From contig NZ_OY761823.1 in assembly GCF_963664965.1 (NCBI RefSeq), forward strand, positions 1,870,001 to 1,934,000: DNA of 64,000 nucleotides, in the 5' to 3' direction. This document shows, piece after piece, positions 1 through 8,193 of the stretch; positions within the stretch are counted from its first letter, which is position 1, and every line of letters starts with the position of its first letter. The notes beneath the pieces are model-generated. The model did no database searches. It saw nothing but the letters and a program-made list of their open reading frames with translations, and was not told the origin of the DNA. Source of the DNA: an uncultured Pseudodesulfovibrio sp. Lineage in GTDB: Bacteria; Desulfobacterota; Desulfovibrionia; Desulfovibrionales; Desulfovibrionaceae. The translations under genes were made by a program, and so were the position numbers.

Positions 1-627
1 CCATTGCTTTGCGGCAATAAGGGTTTCGCACGCACGGCGCATGCGGTCCGGCTGGCTGTCAAAACAGGGTTTCTGCACGATCCAGACGCCGAAGATGAAG
101 GGCAGGCCTGTCAATTCACGCCACGCTTCGCCCAGATCAATTCTGTGCGGATAGTCGGGATGATAGCGGAGGTTCAGTGCTTCGTCGCCGATGGCAAGTA
201 TAGCCGAAGGGCGCTTTCCCTGTTCCAGTTGTGACGTGGCGTCGCCTGAAACGAATTCGGTTTTGACTTTCCACAGTTGGGCGAGCAGGACTCGCAGAAG
301 CGCGGCCGAAGTATGCGTCTGCGAACTGACAAGAATGGTCTCGCCCGCCAACTCCTTGACCGGAGTGCGGCTGAGCAGGAGAACACTCTGGACAGGACCG
401 CAACTGCCGATGGCGATATCCGGGATGAGGTAATACTTTTTCGGGTGTCGCGCATACTCGATGCTTGATGACGCGGAAAGGTCCAGCTTCCCGGCATCCA
501 TCCTGCGGTTCAGTTCGGACGGCGGGCCGGAGACGATGGAGAAATCGTTTTCGATGCGGTCGTTTTCCAATGGGTGATAGATCGGAAGGACATTGAGATA
601 CCCGATTTTTCCTAGTCGAATGGTCAT
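1..627 (-). CDS. mqnA: Chorismate dehydratase MqnA (partial, cut by the window edge)
   Basis: The reverse strand gives 209 open codons from an ATG at 627 to the window edge, so the C-terminus is missing. The protein begins MTIRLGKIGYLNVLPIYHPL and continues with a periplasmic-binding-protein-like fold typical of MqnA, which dehydrates chorismate to 3-enolpyruvyl-benzoate in the first step of the futalosine menaquinone pathway. The start codon overlaps the stop of mqnC (ATGA), so the two genes are probably translationally coupled. The family assignment rests on the YLN.LP.Y start, the SASS.EYA segment and the mqnE-mqnC neighbours. Confidence 0.9.
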   Translation of the reverse strand, partial: MTIRLGKIGYLNVLPIYHPLENDRIENDFSIVSGPPSELNRRMDAGKLDLSASSSIEYARHPKKYYLIPDIAIGSCGPVQSVLLLSRTPVKELAGETILVSSQTHTSAALLRVLLAQLWKVKTEFVSGDATSQLEQGKRPSAILAIGDEALNLRYHPDYPHRIDLGEAWRELTGLPFIFGVWIVQKPCFDSQPDRMRRACETLIAAKQW

Positions 628-1694
628 GCGCTTTCTCCCATGATTCGATAGTCCATGGTCCGCTGCTTCGGAGTGAAACCTGCGGCTTCGACCAGTCGGT
701 GTATCTCTTCACGGGAGAGGCGGAATTTCACGCCCGCCGCCTTGACCACGTTTTCTTCGATCATGGTGGAACCGAAGTCGTTGCCGCCGAAATAAAGGGC
801 AAGCTGCGCGATTTTCGGCCCCATGGTGACCCAAGACACCTGAATGTTGTCCACGTTGTCGAGCACAAGGCGCGAGACGGCCAGTGTGCGGAGGTATTCG
901 ATACTCGTCAGTTTGCGGCAGTCCGGCAGTTCCGTGTGATCCGGTTGAAAGGTCCACGGAATGAAAGCGGTGAAGCCGCCGGTGCGGTCCTGTGTTTCGC
1001 GGACTGCGAACAGATGCTCAAGGCGTTGTTCCGGGGTTTCGCGGTGACCGAACATCATGGTGGCTGTCGTGCGGAGTCCCTGAGAGTGAGCCTCTTCCAT
1101 AACGCCGAGCCATTGGCCGCTGGGACATTTGTTGGGCGCTACTTCGGAGCGGACCGCATCCACGAGGATTTCAGCGCCGCCGCCTGGAATGGAATCAAGG
1201 CCCGCGGCTTTGAGCCGTGCGACGACTTCCGAGACCGGGATGCCTTCCTTTTCACTCCAGAAGACGACCTCGGGCGGGGAAAAGGCGTGGATGTGGACCT
1301 TGTAATTGGCCTTGATGTACCGGAGCATGTCCTCATACCACGTAAGCGGCAGATCGGGGTGATGCCCACCCTGCATGAGAATCTGGGTGCCGCCGAGGTC
1401 GAGTGTTTCCTGAATTTTTTCCCCGATCTCTTCGTAGGAGAGAACGTATTCACCTTCCTGCCCCGGTTCCTTGTAGAACGCGCAGAACTTGCAGCAGCAG
1501 ACACAGACGTTGGAATAGTTGATATTGCGGTCCACGACGTACGTCACGACCGGTTCCGGGTGCTTTTTCAGACGGACTTGATGCGCCAATTGGCCGAGAT
1601 CGTGAAAATCAGCTTCTAGATACAGGCGTCGGGCTTCCTCAAAGTCGATTCGCCCGCCATCGAGAATTTTTGCGTAAATGGTTTCGAGTGTCAT
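624..1694 (-). CDS. mqnC: Cyclic dehypoxanthinyl futalosine synthase MqnC (radical SAM)
   Basis: This 356-residue radical SAM enzyme cyclises dehypoxanthine futalosine in menaquinone biosynthesis. The CX3CX2C iron-sulfur motif is C64/C68/C71, and it carries two extra cysteines (C66, C67), giving an unusual run of cysteines. The GGTQILMQGGHHPDL segment and a PGGGAEI motif match MqnC. The gene starts 1 bp after the mqnE stop and overlaps the mqnA start by 4 bp, so mqnE-mqnC-mqnA reads as one operon. The closest relative is MqnE, which has IVGGCHP in place of LMQGGHHP. Confidence 0.93.
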   Translation of the reverse strand: MTLETIYAKILDGGRIDFEEARRLYLEADFHDLGQLAHQVRLKKHPEPVVTYVVDRNINYSNVCVCCCKFCAFYKEPGQEGEYVLSYEEIGEKIQETLDLGGTQILMQGGHHPDLPLTWYEDMLRYIKANYKVHIHAFSPPEVVFWSEKEGIPVSEVVARLKAAGLDSIPGGGAEILVDAVRSEVAPNKCPSGQWLGVMEEAHSQGLRTTATMMFGHRETPEQRLEHLFAVRETQDRTGGFTAFIPWTFQPDHTELPDCRKLTSIEYLRTLAVSRLVLDNVDNIQVSWVTMGPKIAQLALYFGGNDFGSTMIEENVVKAAGVKFRLSREEIHRLVEAAGFTPKQRTMDYRIMGESA

Positions 1695-1695
1695 T

Positions 1696-2790
1696 CTATA
1701 CCTCGTTGAAGAAGCCGTCGCGTTCGACCGGCGTACAGCCGCAGCCCCGGATCATTTCTTCCAGTTCGTTGCGGGTCATTCCTTGCTCGCTGGTGGCTCC
1801 GGCCTCGTGTCCGATTTTTTCCTCGACCACGGTGCCGTCGAAATCATCCGCGCCGAACTTGAGCGCGGCCTGTGCCTGCTTCACGCCGAGCATGACCCAG
1901 TAGGCCTTGATGTGCGGAATGTTGTCGAGCATGAGACGGCTGATGGCGATGGTGCGGAGTTCTTCCAGTCCGGTCAGCGGATTCTTGATGTCGAGCTGGC
2001 TGTTCTCTGTCAGGAACGGCAGGGGAATGAAGCAGGTGTATCCTCCGCCACGATCCTGGCTTTCGCGCAGGCGGATCAGGTGATCGATACGGTCTTCCTT
2101 GGATTCGATATGCCCGAACAGCATGGTGCAGTTGGTCTTCAGGCCGAGGGAGTGCGCTTCCTCGTGAATGGCGAGCCATTCGTCTGCCGTGGATTTTTTG
2201 GGGCATATCTGCTCCCGCACTGCGGGGGCGAATATTTCAGCGCCGCCACCGGGCAGCATGTCGAGTCCGGCTTCCTTGAGGCGGATCAGCACTTCCTTGG
2301 TCGAGATGCCTTCAATCGCTGCGAAGTGGGCGATTTCCACTGCGGTAAAGCATTTGAGGACAACACCGGGAAGCTGGGCCTTGATGGCGCGGAGGAGGTC
2401 GGAAAAGTATTCAAGCTCCAATCGGGGATGACAACCGCCGACAATGTGGATTTCCTGCGGCTTCAGCGCGGCAGTGACGATCTTTGCGAGCGCGTCGTCC
2501 ACATTGAGCACGAATGCGCCTTTCTGGCCTTCTTCACGCTGGTAGGCGCAGAAGGTGCATCCGTTGACGCAGACATTGGTGTAGTTGATGTGCTGATTGA
2601 CCACGTAATAGGCCGTGTCGCCGTGCATTCGTGTCCTGACATGATGTGCCAGTGCTCCCACGGCCAGCGGTTCGGGACAGTCGTACAGGCGGAGTCCGTC
2701 CTCAAAGGAGAGGCGTTCGCCGTTCAGGACTTTCGCGTGGATATCCTTGAGGTCCAGATTGTCGTAAAAATCGGATCGCAGCAGTTGCAT
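1696..2790 (-). CDS. mqnE: Aminodeoxyfutalosine synthase MqnE (radical SAM)
   Basis: This 364-residue radical SAM protein joins 3-enolpyruvyl-benzoate to SAM-derived adenosine to make aminodeoxyfutalosine. The cluster-binding cysteines are C74, C78 and C81 in NVCVNGCTFC. The EIHIVGGCHP segment and a PGGGAEIF motif separate it from MqnC. It lies 14 bp downstream of the TetR-type gene and 1 bp upstream of mqnC. Promoter and operator candidates lie upstream of the regulator gene. Confidence 0.93.
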   Translation of the reverse strand: MQLLRSDFYDNLDLKDIHAKVLNGERLSFEDGLRLYDCPEPLAVGALAHHVRTRMHGDTAYYVVNQHINYTNVCVNGCTFCAYQREEGQKGAFVLNVDDALAKIVTAALKPQEIHIVGGCHPRLELEYFSDLLRAIKAQLPGVVLKCFTAVEIAHFAAIEGISTKEVLIRLKEAGLDMLPGGGAEIFAPAVREQICPKKSTADEWLAIHEEAHSLGLKTNCTMLFGHIESKEDRIDHLIRLRESQDRGGGYTCFIPLPFLTENSQLDIKNPLTGLEELRTIAISRLMLDNIPHIKAYWVMLGVKQAQAALKFGADDFDGTVVEEKIGHEAGATSEQGMTRNELEEMIRGCGCTPVERDGFFNEV

Positions 2791-2804
2791 GTATTTCTCC
2801 TGTG

Positions 2805-3443
2805 TCAGGATGAAGTGCTCAGGCCGTTTCGGAGAAGGTCCGTCACGGCGCGGGCTTTGGTTTCAAGTGTCAGTCCTGCCGGTTCGATGCCTGCGTCAAG
2901 TGAGGGGACGGCGTGGCTTTGAAGGAATCGGTCCAGAACCGAATGAAGGTTGAAAACTGTTGTTTCGATATCAAGGTCGTCTCGAAGCTGGCCTGTTTTC
3001 ACGCCGTCCATGACGAGTTGTCGAAGATACTTGGCGTGAGCCTTGCGGATTTCACCGAGAAATTTTTCCCGGAGCGGAAAGTTTTCCTGAAAAAGCATTT
3101 TAAGGTATATTCGGTAAATGTACGGATGTGCGTCAATGAAGGCTCCGCTTGCCAGAAAGCTTTTTTCGATGCGTTCGAAAAAGTTACAGTCGGACGTGTC
3201 GCGGATTTCCTTGAGTGGTTTCTTGAACTGCGAAACCGCATGTCCGAAAAGATATTCGAACAGTTTTTCCTTGTTGCCGAAATATTTGAACAGCGACCCT
3301 TTGGCGATCCCCAGACGGCCCACGATGCGGTTGACGCTCGCCTGATGGTAGCCGTGATCTGCGAATTCGCGTGTCGCTTCGGCCAATACGCGTTCGCGTT
3401 TTTCGTTGGGAAGATTTTCAAATGTTTTTCGGGCTTGCGGCAT
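2805..3443 (-). CDS. TetR/AcrR family transcriptional regulator
   Basis: This 212-residue protein has an N-terminal TetR helix-turn-helix (about residues 15-60, with ATREFADHGYHQASVNRIV and IAKGSLFKYFGNKEKLF) and a helical ligand-binding C-terminal region. It is the first gene of the apparent unit tetR-mqnE-mqnC-mqnA. A perfect 16-bp palindrome lies 40 bp upstream of its start, which suggests autoregulation and control of the menaquinone operon. The ligand cannot be read from the sequence; TetR proteins with this N-terminus often sense lipophilic or acyl-CoA ligands. Confidence 0.88.
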   Translation of the reverse strand: MPQARKTFENLPNEKRERVLAEATREFADHGYHQASVNRIVGRLGIAKGSLFKYFGNKEKLFEYLFGHAVSQFKKPLKEIRDTSDCNFFERIEKSFLASGAFIDAHPYIYRIYLKMLFQENFPLREKFLGEIRKAHAKYLRQLVMDGVKTGQLRDDLDIETTVFNLHSVLDRFLQSHAVPSLDAGIEPAGLTLETKARAVTDLLRNGLSTSS

Positions 3444-3482
3444 GCAACAGTTCCTTGCTCTTTCGGGTCGGCTTCGTTAATA

Positions 3483-3498
3483 GTGACCAGGTGGTCAC
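3483..3498. promoter_or_regulatory. Candidate TetR operator palindrome
   Basis: GTGACCAGGTGGTCAC is a perfect inverted repeat (7-bp arms, 2-bp centre) in the divergent region between the TetR-type gene and mqnD. It lies just downstream of a good minus-strand promoter, at about the expected transcription start, which is a usual place for an autorepressor site. Binding by the adjacent regulator is inferred. Confidence 0.6.
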
Positions 3499-3500
3499 CA

Positions 3501-3529
3501 TGTGTATCCATGCCAGCATTTTCTGTCAA
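3501..3529 (-). promoter_or_regulatory. Candidate sigma-70 promoter for tetR-mqnECA
   Basis: On the minus strand TTGACA (3529-3524) is followed by 17 bp and TACACA (3506-3501). The -35 is a perfect match and the -10 a weak one. The predicted start falls inside the palindrome at 3483-3498. Confidence 0.45.
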
Positions 3530-3563
3530 GTGTGGTATGGAAATACAATAAATCAAGTGAGAT

Positions 3564-4394
3564 ATGATGCCTAATACGATTACTCTCGGCTATTCGCCTT
3601 GTCCGAACGATACATACATTTTTCATGGGCTGGCTTCCGGTGTCGTTTCCGCCCCGGCAAAGTTGGAAATTACGCTTGCAGATGTGGAAGAATTGAACGC
3701 CATGGCGAGCAATGGGCGTTTTGATGTCGTCAAGGTTTCCGTGGCCGCTGCTGCCGGGATTCTGGATGATTACGTTCTGCTGCGCGCAGGCGGTGCCATG
3801 GGGTATGGTGCGGGGCCGGTGCTTGTTGCCGGGGAAGCGTGCGACTTGGCGTCCCTTGATGGAAAGGCGGTCGCTATTCCGGGACGGAAAACCACGGCCA
3901 ATCTCATTTTCGGCCTGTGCTGCCGCGAGGCCGGTATCAATGTCGAGTTGAAGGAAATGGTGTTTGACGAAGTCATGCCTGCGGTCGCGTCCGGAGAGGT
4001 CGCTGCCGGAGTCGTCATTCATGAAGGCCGTTTTACCTTTCGGGAGCAGGGCATGGTCCGCGTGCTTGATCTGGGGGCGTGGTGGGAGAAGCACACCGGG
4101 TTGCCTATCCCGCTCGGTGCCATCGCAGTCAGGCGATCCCTTGGGGAAGATTTTGCGCGTTCAATGAATGAGGCCATTCGTCAAAGCCTGCTTCATGCGC
4201 GTGGAGATTTTGATGGTCCATGGGAGTACATCCGGCAGCACGCGCAGGAATTGGATGATGCGGTCATTCGTGAACATATTGATACGTTCGTGACCGACTA
4301 TAGCCTTGACGTCGGAGAAGCCGGAGTCGGGGCCGTCAAGCGGTTGCTCGGCGAGGCCGGATGGTCCGGGAACGATGTCTTTGTAGAACTGTAG
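3564..4394 (+). CDS. mqnD: 1,4-dihydroxy-6-naphthoate synthase MqnD
   Basis: This 276-residue protein starts with ITLGYSPCPNDTYIFHGL, the hallmark of MqnD, which converts cyclic dehypoxanthinyl futalosine to 1,4-dihydroxy-6-naphthoate in the futalosine pathway. The fold is periplasmic-binding-protein-like and related to MqnA. Its length is normal for the family. The start is an ATGATG pair, and either codon could be used. It is transcribed away from tetR-mqnECA, so one intergenic region could control the whole pathway. A possible TACAAT -10 lies near 3544. Confidence 0.93.
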   Translation: MMPNTITLGYSPCPNDTYIFHGLASGVVSAPAKLEITLADVEELNAMASNGRFDVVKVSVAAAAGILDDYVLLRAGGAMGYGAGPVLVAGEACDLASLDGKAVAIPGRKTTANLIFGLCCREAGINVELKEMVFDEVMPAVASGEVAAGVVIHEGRFTFREQGMVRVLDLGAWWEKHTGLPIPLGAIAVRRSLGEDFARSMNEAIRQSLLHARGDFDGPWEYIRQHAQELDDAVIREHIDTFVTDYSLDVGEAGVGAVKRLLGEAGWSGNDVFVEL

Positions 4395-4401
4395 CGTCCG
4401 G

Positions 4402-5289
4402 CTATCCGGCAGCTTTTTTGTCCTGGCTGATGTACACTCCGGCGAGGACGATGGCCGAGGCCGCGTACTGAATCCAGTTGAGACGTTCGTTGAGGAACAG
4501 CCAGCCCAGTATCAGGGTGATGACCGGAATGAGGTTCACGAAGGCCGACGCCTGATTGGCCGGGATTTTGGTCATGCCGTAGTTATAGAGTCCATAGGCT
4601 CCGAGCGTGATGAATACGCCGAGGTAGAGTATGGATGCCACGCCCGGAATGCTGAATGTCGTGGGGAGTGTTGTCGAGGGCAGGAAGAGGAGCGGGAAAT
4701 AGAAGAGTGACCCGACAAAGGCCTGCACCATGGTGAGGAACCACGGGCTGTATCGGTTGCTGAGTTTCTTGAGGGTGACCATGTAGCCCACGGCACAGAC
4801 CATGGCCATGAATTCGAGAAAGTTGCCGAGAAGTGGATCTGGGGCAGTGGCGGTCGCTTCGGCGGCCAGTGAAAGGATCACGGCACCGGCCATGGCGATA
4901 ATGAAGCCGGACAGGGTGCGTCGTGTGACATGTTCTCCAAGGACAAAGCGGGCAACCACCGCAACCATGAGCGGCAGCAGGGCACAGATCATTCCGGCCT
5001 GCGAGGCTTCTGTGTATGTGAGAGCGAGGGCCTCGAATACAAAGTAGAAGCCCGGTTCACAGACGCCCATGAAGACGAGCAGTTTCCAGTCGCCTGGCTT
5101 GTAATCGATGCGGCGCAGTTTCTTGAAGACGAGCAGGAAGCAGATTGAGGCGGTTATCATGCGTCCGAATATTACGACCATAGGGTCGAAATGGGTGAAT
5201 GCGATTTTGAGGACGACGAATGAGCTGGCCCAGAGAGTAACGGCTGCCCAGAGTGCGAAAAACGCCTTGCTTTTGCCTTGTGTTGTCAC
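4402..5289 (-). CDS. EamA/DMT-family transporter
   Basis: This 295-residue protein has about ten hydrophobic helices in two repeated EamA halves (about residues 10-145 and 160-290). The second half has PVITLILGWLFLNERLNWIQ, the usual end of the fold. Members export amino acids, metabolites or drugs through the inner membrane; the substrate cannot be read here. The gene is convergent with mqnD (7 bp between stops) and appears to be transcribed alone. Confidence 0.88.
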   Translation of the reverse strand: MTTQGKSKAFFALWAAVTLWASSFVVLKIAFTHFDPMVVIFGRMITASICFLLVFKKLRRIDYKPGDWKLLVFMGVCEPGFYFVFEALALTYTEASQAGMICALLPLMVAVVARFVLGEHVTRRTLSGFIIAMAGAVILSLAAEATATAPDPLLGNFLEFMAMVCAVGYMVTLKKLSNRYSPWFLTMVQAFVGSLFYFPLLFLPSTTLPTTFSIPGVASILYLGVFITLGAYGLYNYGMTKIPANQASAFVNLIPVITLILGWLFLNERLNWIQYAASAIVLAGVYISQDKKAAG

Positions 5290-5461
5290 AGATTGCTCCT
5301 TTTTATGACCGGGAAGACGTATTTACCACCAAAGGCGTGGGCTTGAAATGACTATTTTTTACTCGGTCCAGACGGGAAACGAATGGATTTTTGACCAAAT
5401 GTCTTGGGGAATCGGACGGTTTCCCGATGCCCTTGGGAGGGGGCATCTTTCAAGGAAATAA

Positions 5462-5488
5462 AAAAAGCCCCGGAGAACCGGGGCTTTG
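5462..5488 (-). terminator. Rho-independent terminator of the zinc-ribbon gene
   Basis: A GCCCCGG/CCGGGGC hairpin extended by AAA/TTT pairs is followed on the minus strand by a T run. It lies just downstream of the 5513-5782 stop codon and may end the mla-darP transcript. Confidence 0.8.
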
Positions 5489-5512
5489 AGCGGTGTTCTC
5501 TCTTCCGTTGCT

Positions 5513-5782
5513 CTAGTGAGGGCAAACGGCAAGGACGTTGACAGGTTTGTATCCGTTGGCTGGATCTTCTGCGTAGCGGCAGCCGAGGTGGGAGTCGTCA
5601 CGCTTGTGAGCGATATCCTTTTCGGAGCCGAGATAGAAAGGACAACTGTTGTTGTTGCAGATCAGGATAACTCCCCAGCCAGTCTCGGGCGGGGTGAGCC
5701 AAGGCTCCATGAGCTTGCCGCAGTGCGGACAGTCGTGATCCTCGAGTTCGGTAACAATTCCGGCGTATTCATGAATAACCAT
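5513..5782 (-). CDS. Small zinc-ribbon-like protein of unknown function
   Basis: The chosen start at 5782 (MVIHEYAGIV) has a good AAGGAG ribosome site, giving 89 residues. An upstream in-frame start would add 14 residues but has no such site. Two cysteine pairs are visible, CPHCG near residue 21 and a later C-x6-C (CNNNSCPF), which suggests a zinc ribbon. The rest is short and has no recognised catalytic motif. It lies downstream of darP with its own terminator. The function is unknown. Confidence 0.65.
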   Translation of the reverse strand: MVIHEYAGIVTELEDHDCPHCGKLMEPWLTPPETGWGVILICNNNSCPFYLGSEKDIAHKRDDSHLGCRYAEDPANGYKPVNVLAVCPH

Positions 5783-5871
5783 GATGTCTCCTTTTCCGGC
5801 TCGTGTACGCCGGTTTTCTATCATTATTTTGTGAAGATAATCCCGTTGTCGTCCGCGTCAAGGGGCGGAGA

Positions 5872-6411
5872 TCAATTTTCCGCTGGCGGAGGAAGCTGGC
5901 GGAGAAGCTTGAACAGGGCGCGGGAGTCCTTTGGCGGTTTCCCTTTGGCTTTTTCCCGCCGTGCGCCGAGAACGAGCTGGCGCAGTCGCTGGCCTTGGTC
6001 CGGGTATGTGTCGAAAAGTTCCTGTAGGAGTGTGTCGTCTCCGTCGATCAGTTGCTCCCGGACTTTTTCGAGACGGTGAAACTCGGCGGTCTTGATGGTA
6101 TGCCCTGCCTTGGCTGCTTCAACGATTTCACTGACATGAGTGGTGTCGAAAGTACGCATCAGTTTGCCCACATACTGCATGTGGCGTCGCCGCGCTTCAT
6201 GCTTGGTGAGTTTCTTGATGAGCAGCAGGGCCTTTTCCACATCCGCCGGAAGACCTGCTTCCTTGATGACCTTGTCCCCGAGGGCTGCGAGGTTCGCGCC
6301 GAGTTGCTGGAGCGCATGCATTTCGCGCTTGAGCTGTGAGCGGCTCGGGCCTTCCTCGACTTCGTCGAATTCTTCGGGACGATAGAGATCGCGTTTTTGT
6401 TTTTTTGCCAT
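5872..6411 (-). CDS. darP: Ribosome maturation factor DarP (YjgA, DUF615)
   Basis: This 179-residue basic, helical protein matches the YjgA/DarP family, which acts late in 50S subunit assembly. Recognisable parts are the SRSQLKREMHALQQLG start, HEARRRHMQYVGKLMR, and RQLVLGARREKAKGKPPK near the C-terminus. Its start codon overlaps the stop of the upstream lipoprotein gene by one base (TAATG), so it appears to be co-transcribed with the lipid transport genes. No functional link between the two is known to me. Confidence 0.88.
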   Translation of the reverse strand: MAKKQKRDLYRPEEFDEVEEGPSRSQLKREMHALQQLGANLAALGDKVIKEAGLPADVEKALLLIKKLTKHEARRRHMQYVGKLMRTFDTTHVSEIVEAAKAGHTIKTAEFHRLEKVREQLIDGDDTLLQELFDTYPDQGQRLRQLVLGARREKAKGKPPKDSRALFKLLRQLPPPAEN

Positions 6412-7031
6412 TATTTGTCTTTCAGTCCGGCATGGGCCAGATCATGTTCGAGTTCTGAGTAGATATCCTGAACCGCTTTGGTCATGGCTATGACCAGTGC
6501 CTGCGGATCAGGTTCGGCCAAGGGTTCCCGGCGGGAGTAGTCCTTGGAGAAGACTATGTCGTTTTCCGCTGTGGATTCATCTACAATGAATATTTGCAGT
6601 TTCACTACAGCGGCGGGCGTCTCGCCGGAGTAGTCTCCATACAGGGCGTTGACCGTGCCCTCAAGCGTATAGGTCGGTACGACCATGCTGCCCGGTTCGA
6701 TGATATTCGAGAACTGGCCCGATGCACTGAGCCATTTTCTCAGCTCCGAGGTCAGCATGTTGCCGGGAGCGACGAAGTACATGTTGTAGAAGTCCGATTC
6801 AATGCGCCCGTCCGCCATCTGGTAGATGAGTTCTCGGGAGTTGTACAGGTCGGAAGTCGACATGCGGCGCACCTTGAGTACGATATCGCTCGCAGGCGGA
6901 GTGGCCGTCTCGTCGCGTACCGGGGAGATTCGGTAGAATTTCTTGTCGATGGGCTTGCCGCCGAGCTTGACGCAGGCTGTGGCGGCAAGGGCCACTGTCA
7001 GCATGAATATGATGAGTTGGACTTTTTTCAT
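6411..7031 (-). CDS. ABC-type transport auxiliary lipoprotein (PqiC/ABC_trans_aux type)
   Basis: This 206-residue protein has a lipoprotein signal peptide with a lipobox ending at Cys20 (LAATAC), so it is probably anchored in the outer membrane. The FYRISP start of the mature part and the later YTLEGTVNALYGD and VIAMTKAVQDIYSELE segments fit the ABC_trans_aux/PqiC family, which works with MCE transporters. It is the last transport gene of the operon and takes the place that MlaC or PqiC has elsewhere. A separate mlaC is not seen. Confidence 0.82.
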   Translation of the reverse strand: MKKVQLIIFMLTVALAATACVKLGGKPIDKKFYRISPVRDETATPPASDIVLKVRRMSTSDLYNSRELIYQMADGRIESDFYNMYFVAPGNMLTSELRKWLSASGQFSNIIEPGSMVVPTYTLEGTVNALYGDYSGETPAAVVKLQIFIVDESTAENDIVFSKDYSRREPLAEPDPQALVIAMTKAVQDIYSELEHDLAHAGLKDK

Positions 7032-7040
7032 GATACTACC

Positions 7041-8192
7041 TTAGTTGCTTTCCGGTTGGGCCTGACTTGGCGGTTTGCCGAAGAATACGCCGGACGGGTA
7101 TCGCTTGGCGTCTCCGCTGAGTTCCTTGATATTCTGCATGACTTCGCGAGTGTCTTCAAGGATGCTGTGGATATTGGATTCCTCGCTTGCGACGACCGCG
7201 TTGAGGCGGTTGGCGAGGGCGTGTACCTTGGCGATGGCTGCTGACATGTCGTGCGATGCGCGGGTGATGTTCTCCAGTGTGGGAGCCAGATCGGACATGG
7301 CCTTGTCCATGCGCGGATCGCCCAGATTCTTGGCCAGAACGTCGGCGGCTGTCTTGAAGCTGGCGATGGCACCCCGTGCTTCTTTCGCGGCCCCGATGAT
7401 GTCGTCACCTGATTCAGTGACGATTCTGTTGATGCCCGCGATGGCTCCGGCTGTTTCCGGAATGAGTGATTCGGCAGCCGGGTCGGCAAGAAGATCATTG
7501 GTTCGGGCCAGTGCCTTTTTCGTCTCTTCAAGTATGCCCAGAATCCGGTTGCCCGCCTCTTGTCCGCCTTCTGTCTTCATGAAATTGTCGATGCTGCCTA
7601 CAATGGATTTCACATCCTTGATGATGCCCTCGATATCTTCCTGCTTGATGCTGCCGACGGTTTTACTGATGGTCGTGATGGCTTTTTCGATGCGACTCAT
7701 GGTGCTCGGTTCCGAGGGGATGTAGGCGTAATCCGGTGTCCAGTCCACTTTGAGTGTCTTGTCGTTTTCCGGGCCTGCATAAACGAGGTTCAGGAAAAGC
7801 TGGCCGGTCAGGCCGAGGGTGGTGGGCAGAACCCGAAGGCCTCGTTTTACTTCCTTGCCTATCTCCTCTTTGAAGTTGTCATTATCGAATTCCTTGAAAA
7901 GGTCTTGATTGATGTCACATGTGACATAGACATACCGTTGACCGTTTTCATGAATGTTTTTGTAGTGATTGCCGACGAAGTCGATGTTTGCGACACGCCC
8001 GATCTGAACCCCTCGCAGTTTGACCGGCGAGCCGATCTCAAGCCCGTTGATGGATTCGTCGAAGTAGGTTTCGATAGTGTATGTCGTTGTGAAATAGCGT
8101 CCCGCGCCAAGCACTATGATGACCGCCGCGAGCATGCAGGTGCCGATGATCACGAAGAGGCCCAGTTTGAAATAGTCGTGTTTTCGTATCAT
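7041..8192 (-). CDS. mlaD: MCE-family substrate-binding protein (MlaD-like)
   Basis: This 383-residue protein has one N-terminal membrane helix (about residues 8-30), a single MCE domain (about residues 35-130, with GLEIGSPVKLRGVQIGRVANI) and a long helical C-terminal part. MCE proteins form hexameric rings that pass lipids between membranes. It is longer than E. coli MlaD and closer to MlaD-like proteins with helical extensions. The gene is 1 bp downstream of the ATPase gene stop, in the order mlaE-mlaF-mlaD-lipoprotein. Confidence 0.88.
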   Translation of the reverse strand: MIRKHDYFKLGLFVIIGTCMLAAVIIVLGAGRYFTTTYTIETYFDESINGLEIGSPVKLRGVQIGRVANIDFVGNHYKNIHENGQRYVYVTCDINQDLFKEFDNDNFKEEIGKEVKRGLRVLPTTLGLTGQLFLNLVYAGPENDKTLKVDWTPDYAYIPSEPSTMSRIEKAITTISKTVGSIKQEDIEGIIKDVKSIVGSIDNFMKTEGGQEAGNRILGILEETKKALARTNDLLADPAAESLIPETAGAIAGINRIVTESGDDIIGAAKEARGAIASFKTAADVLAKNLGDPRMDKAMSDLAPTLENITRASHDMSAAIAKVHALANRLNAVVASEESNIHSILEDTREVMQNIKELSGDAKRYPSGVFFGKPPSQAQPESN

Positions 8193-8193
8193 G

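Noticed and set aside
699-2922. Long plus-strand open frames opposite mqnC and mqnE.
   Set aside because: They mirror strong minus-strand genes and show no family motif or ribosome site; they follow from GC-rich codon use.
5426-5447. GATGCCC/GGGCATC hairpin as another member of the hairpin family.
   Set aside because: It lacks the conserved CCGNCGGANGCG tail and has only a partial lead, so chance is likely.
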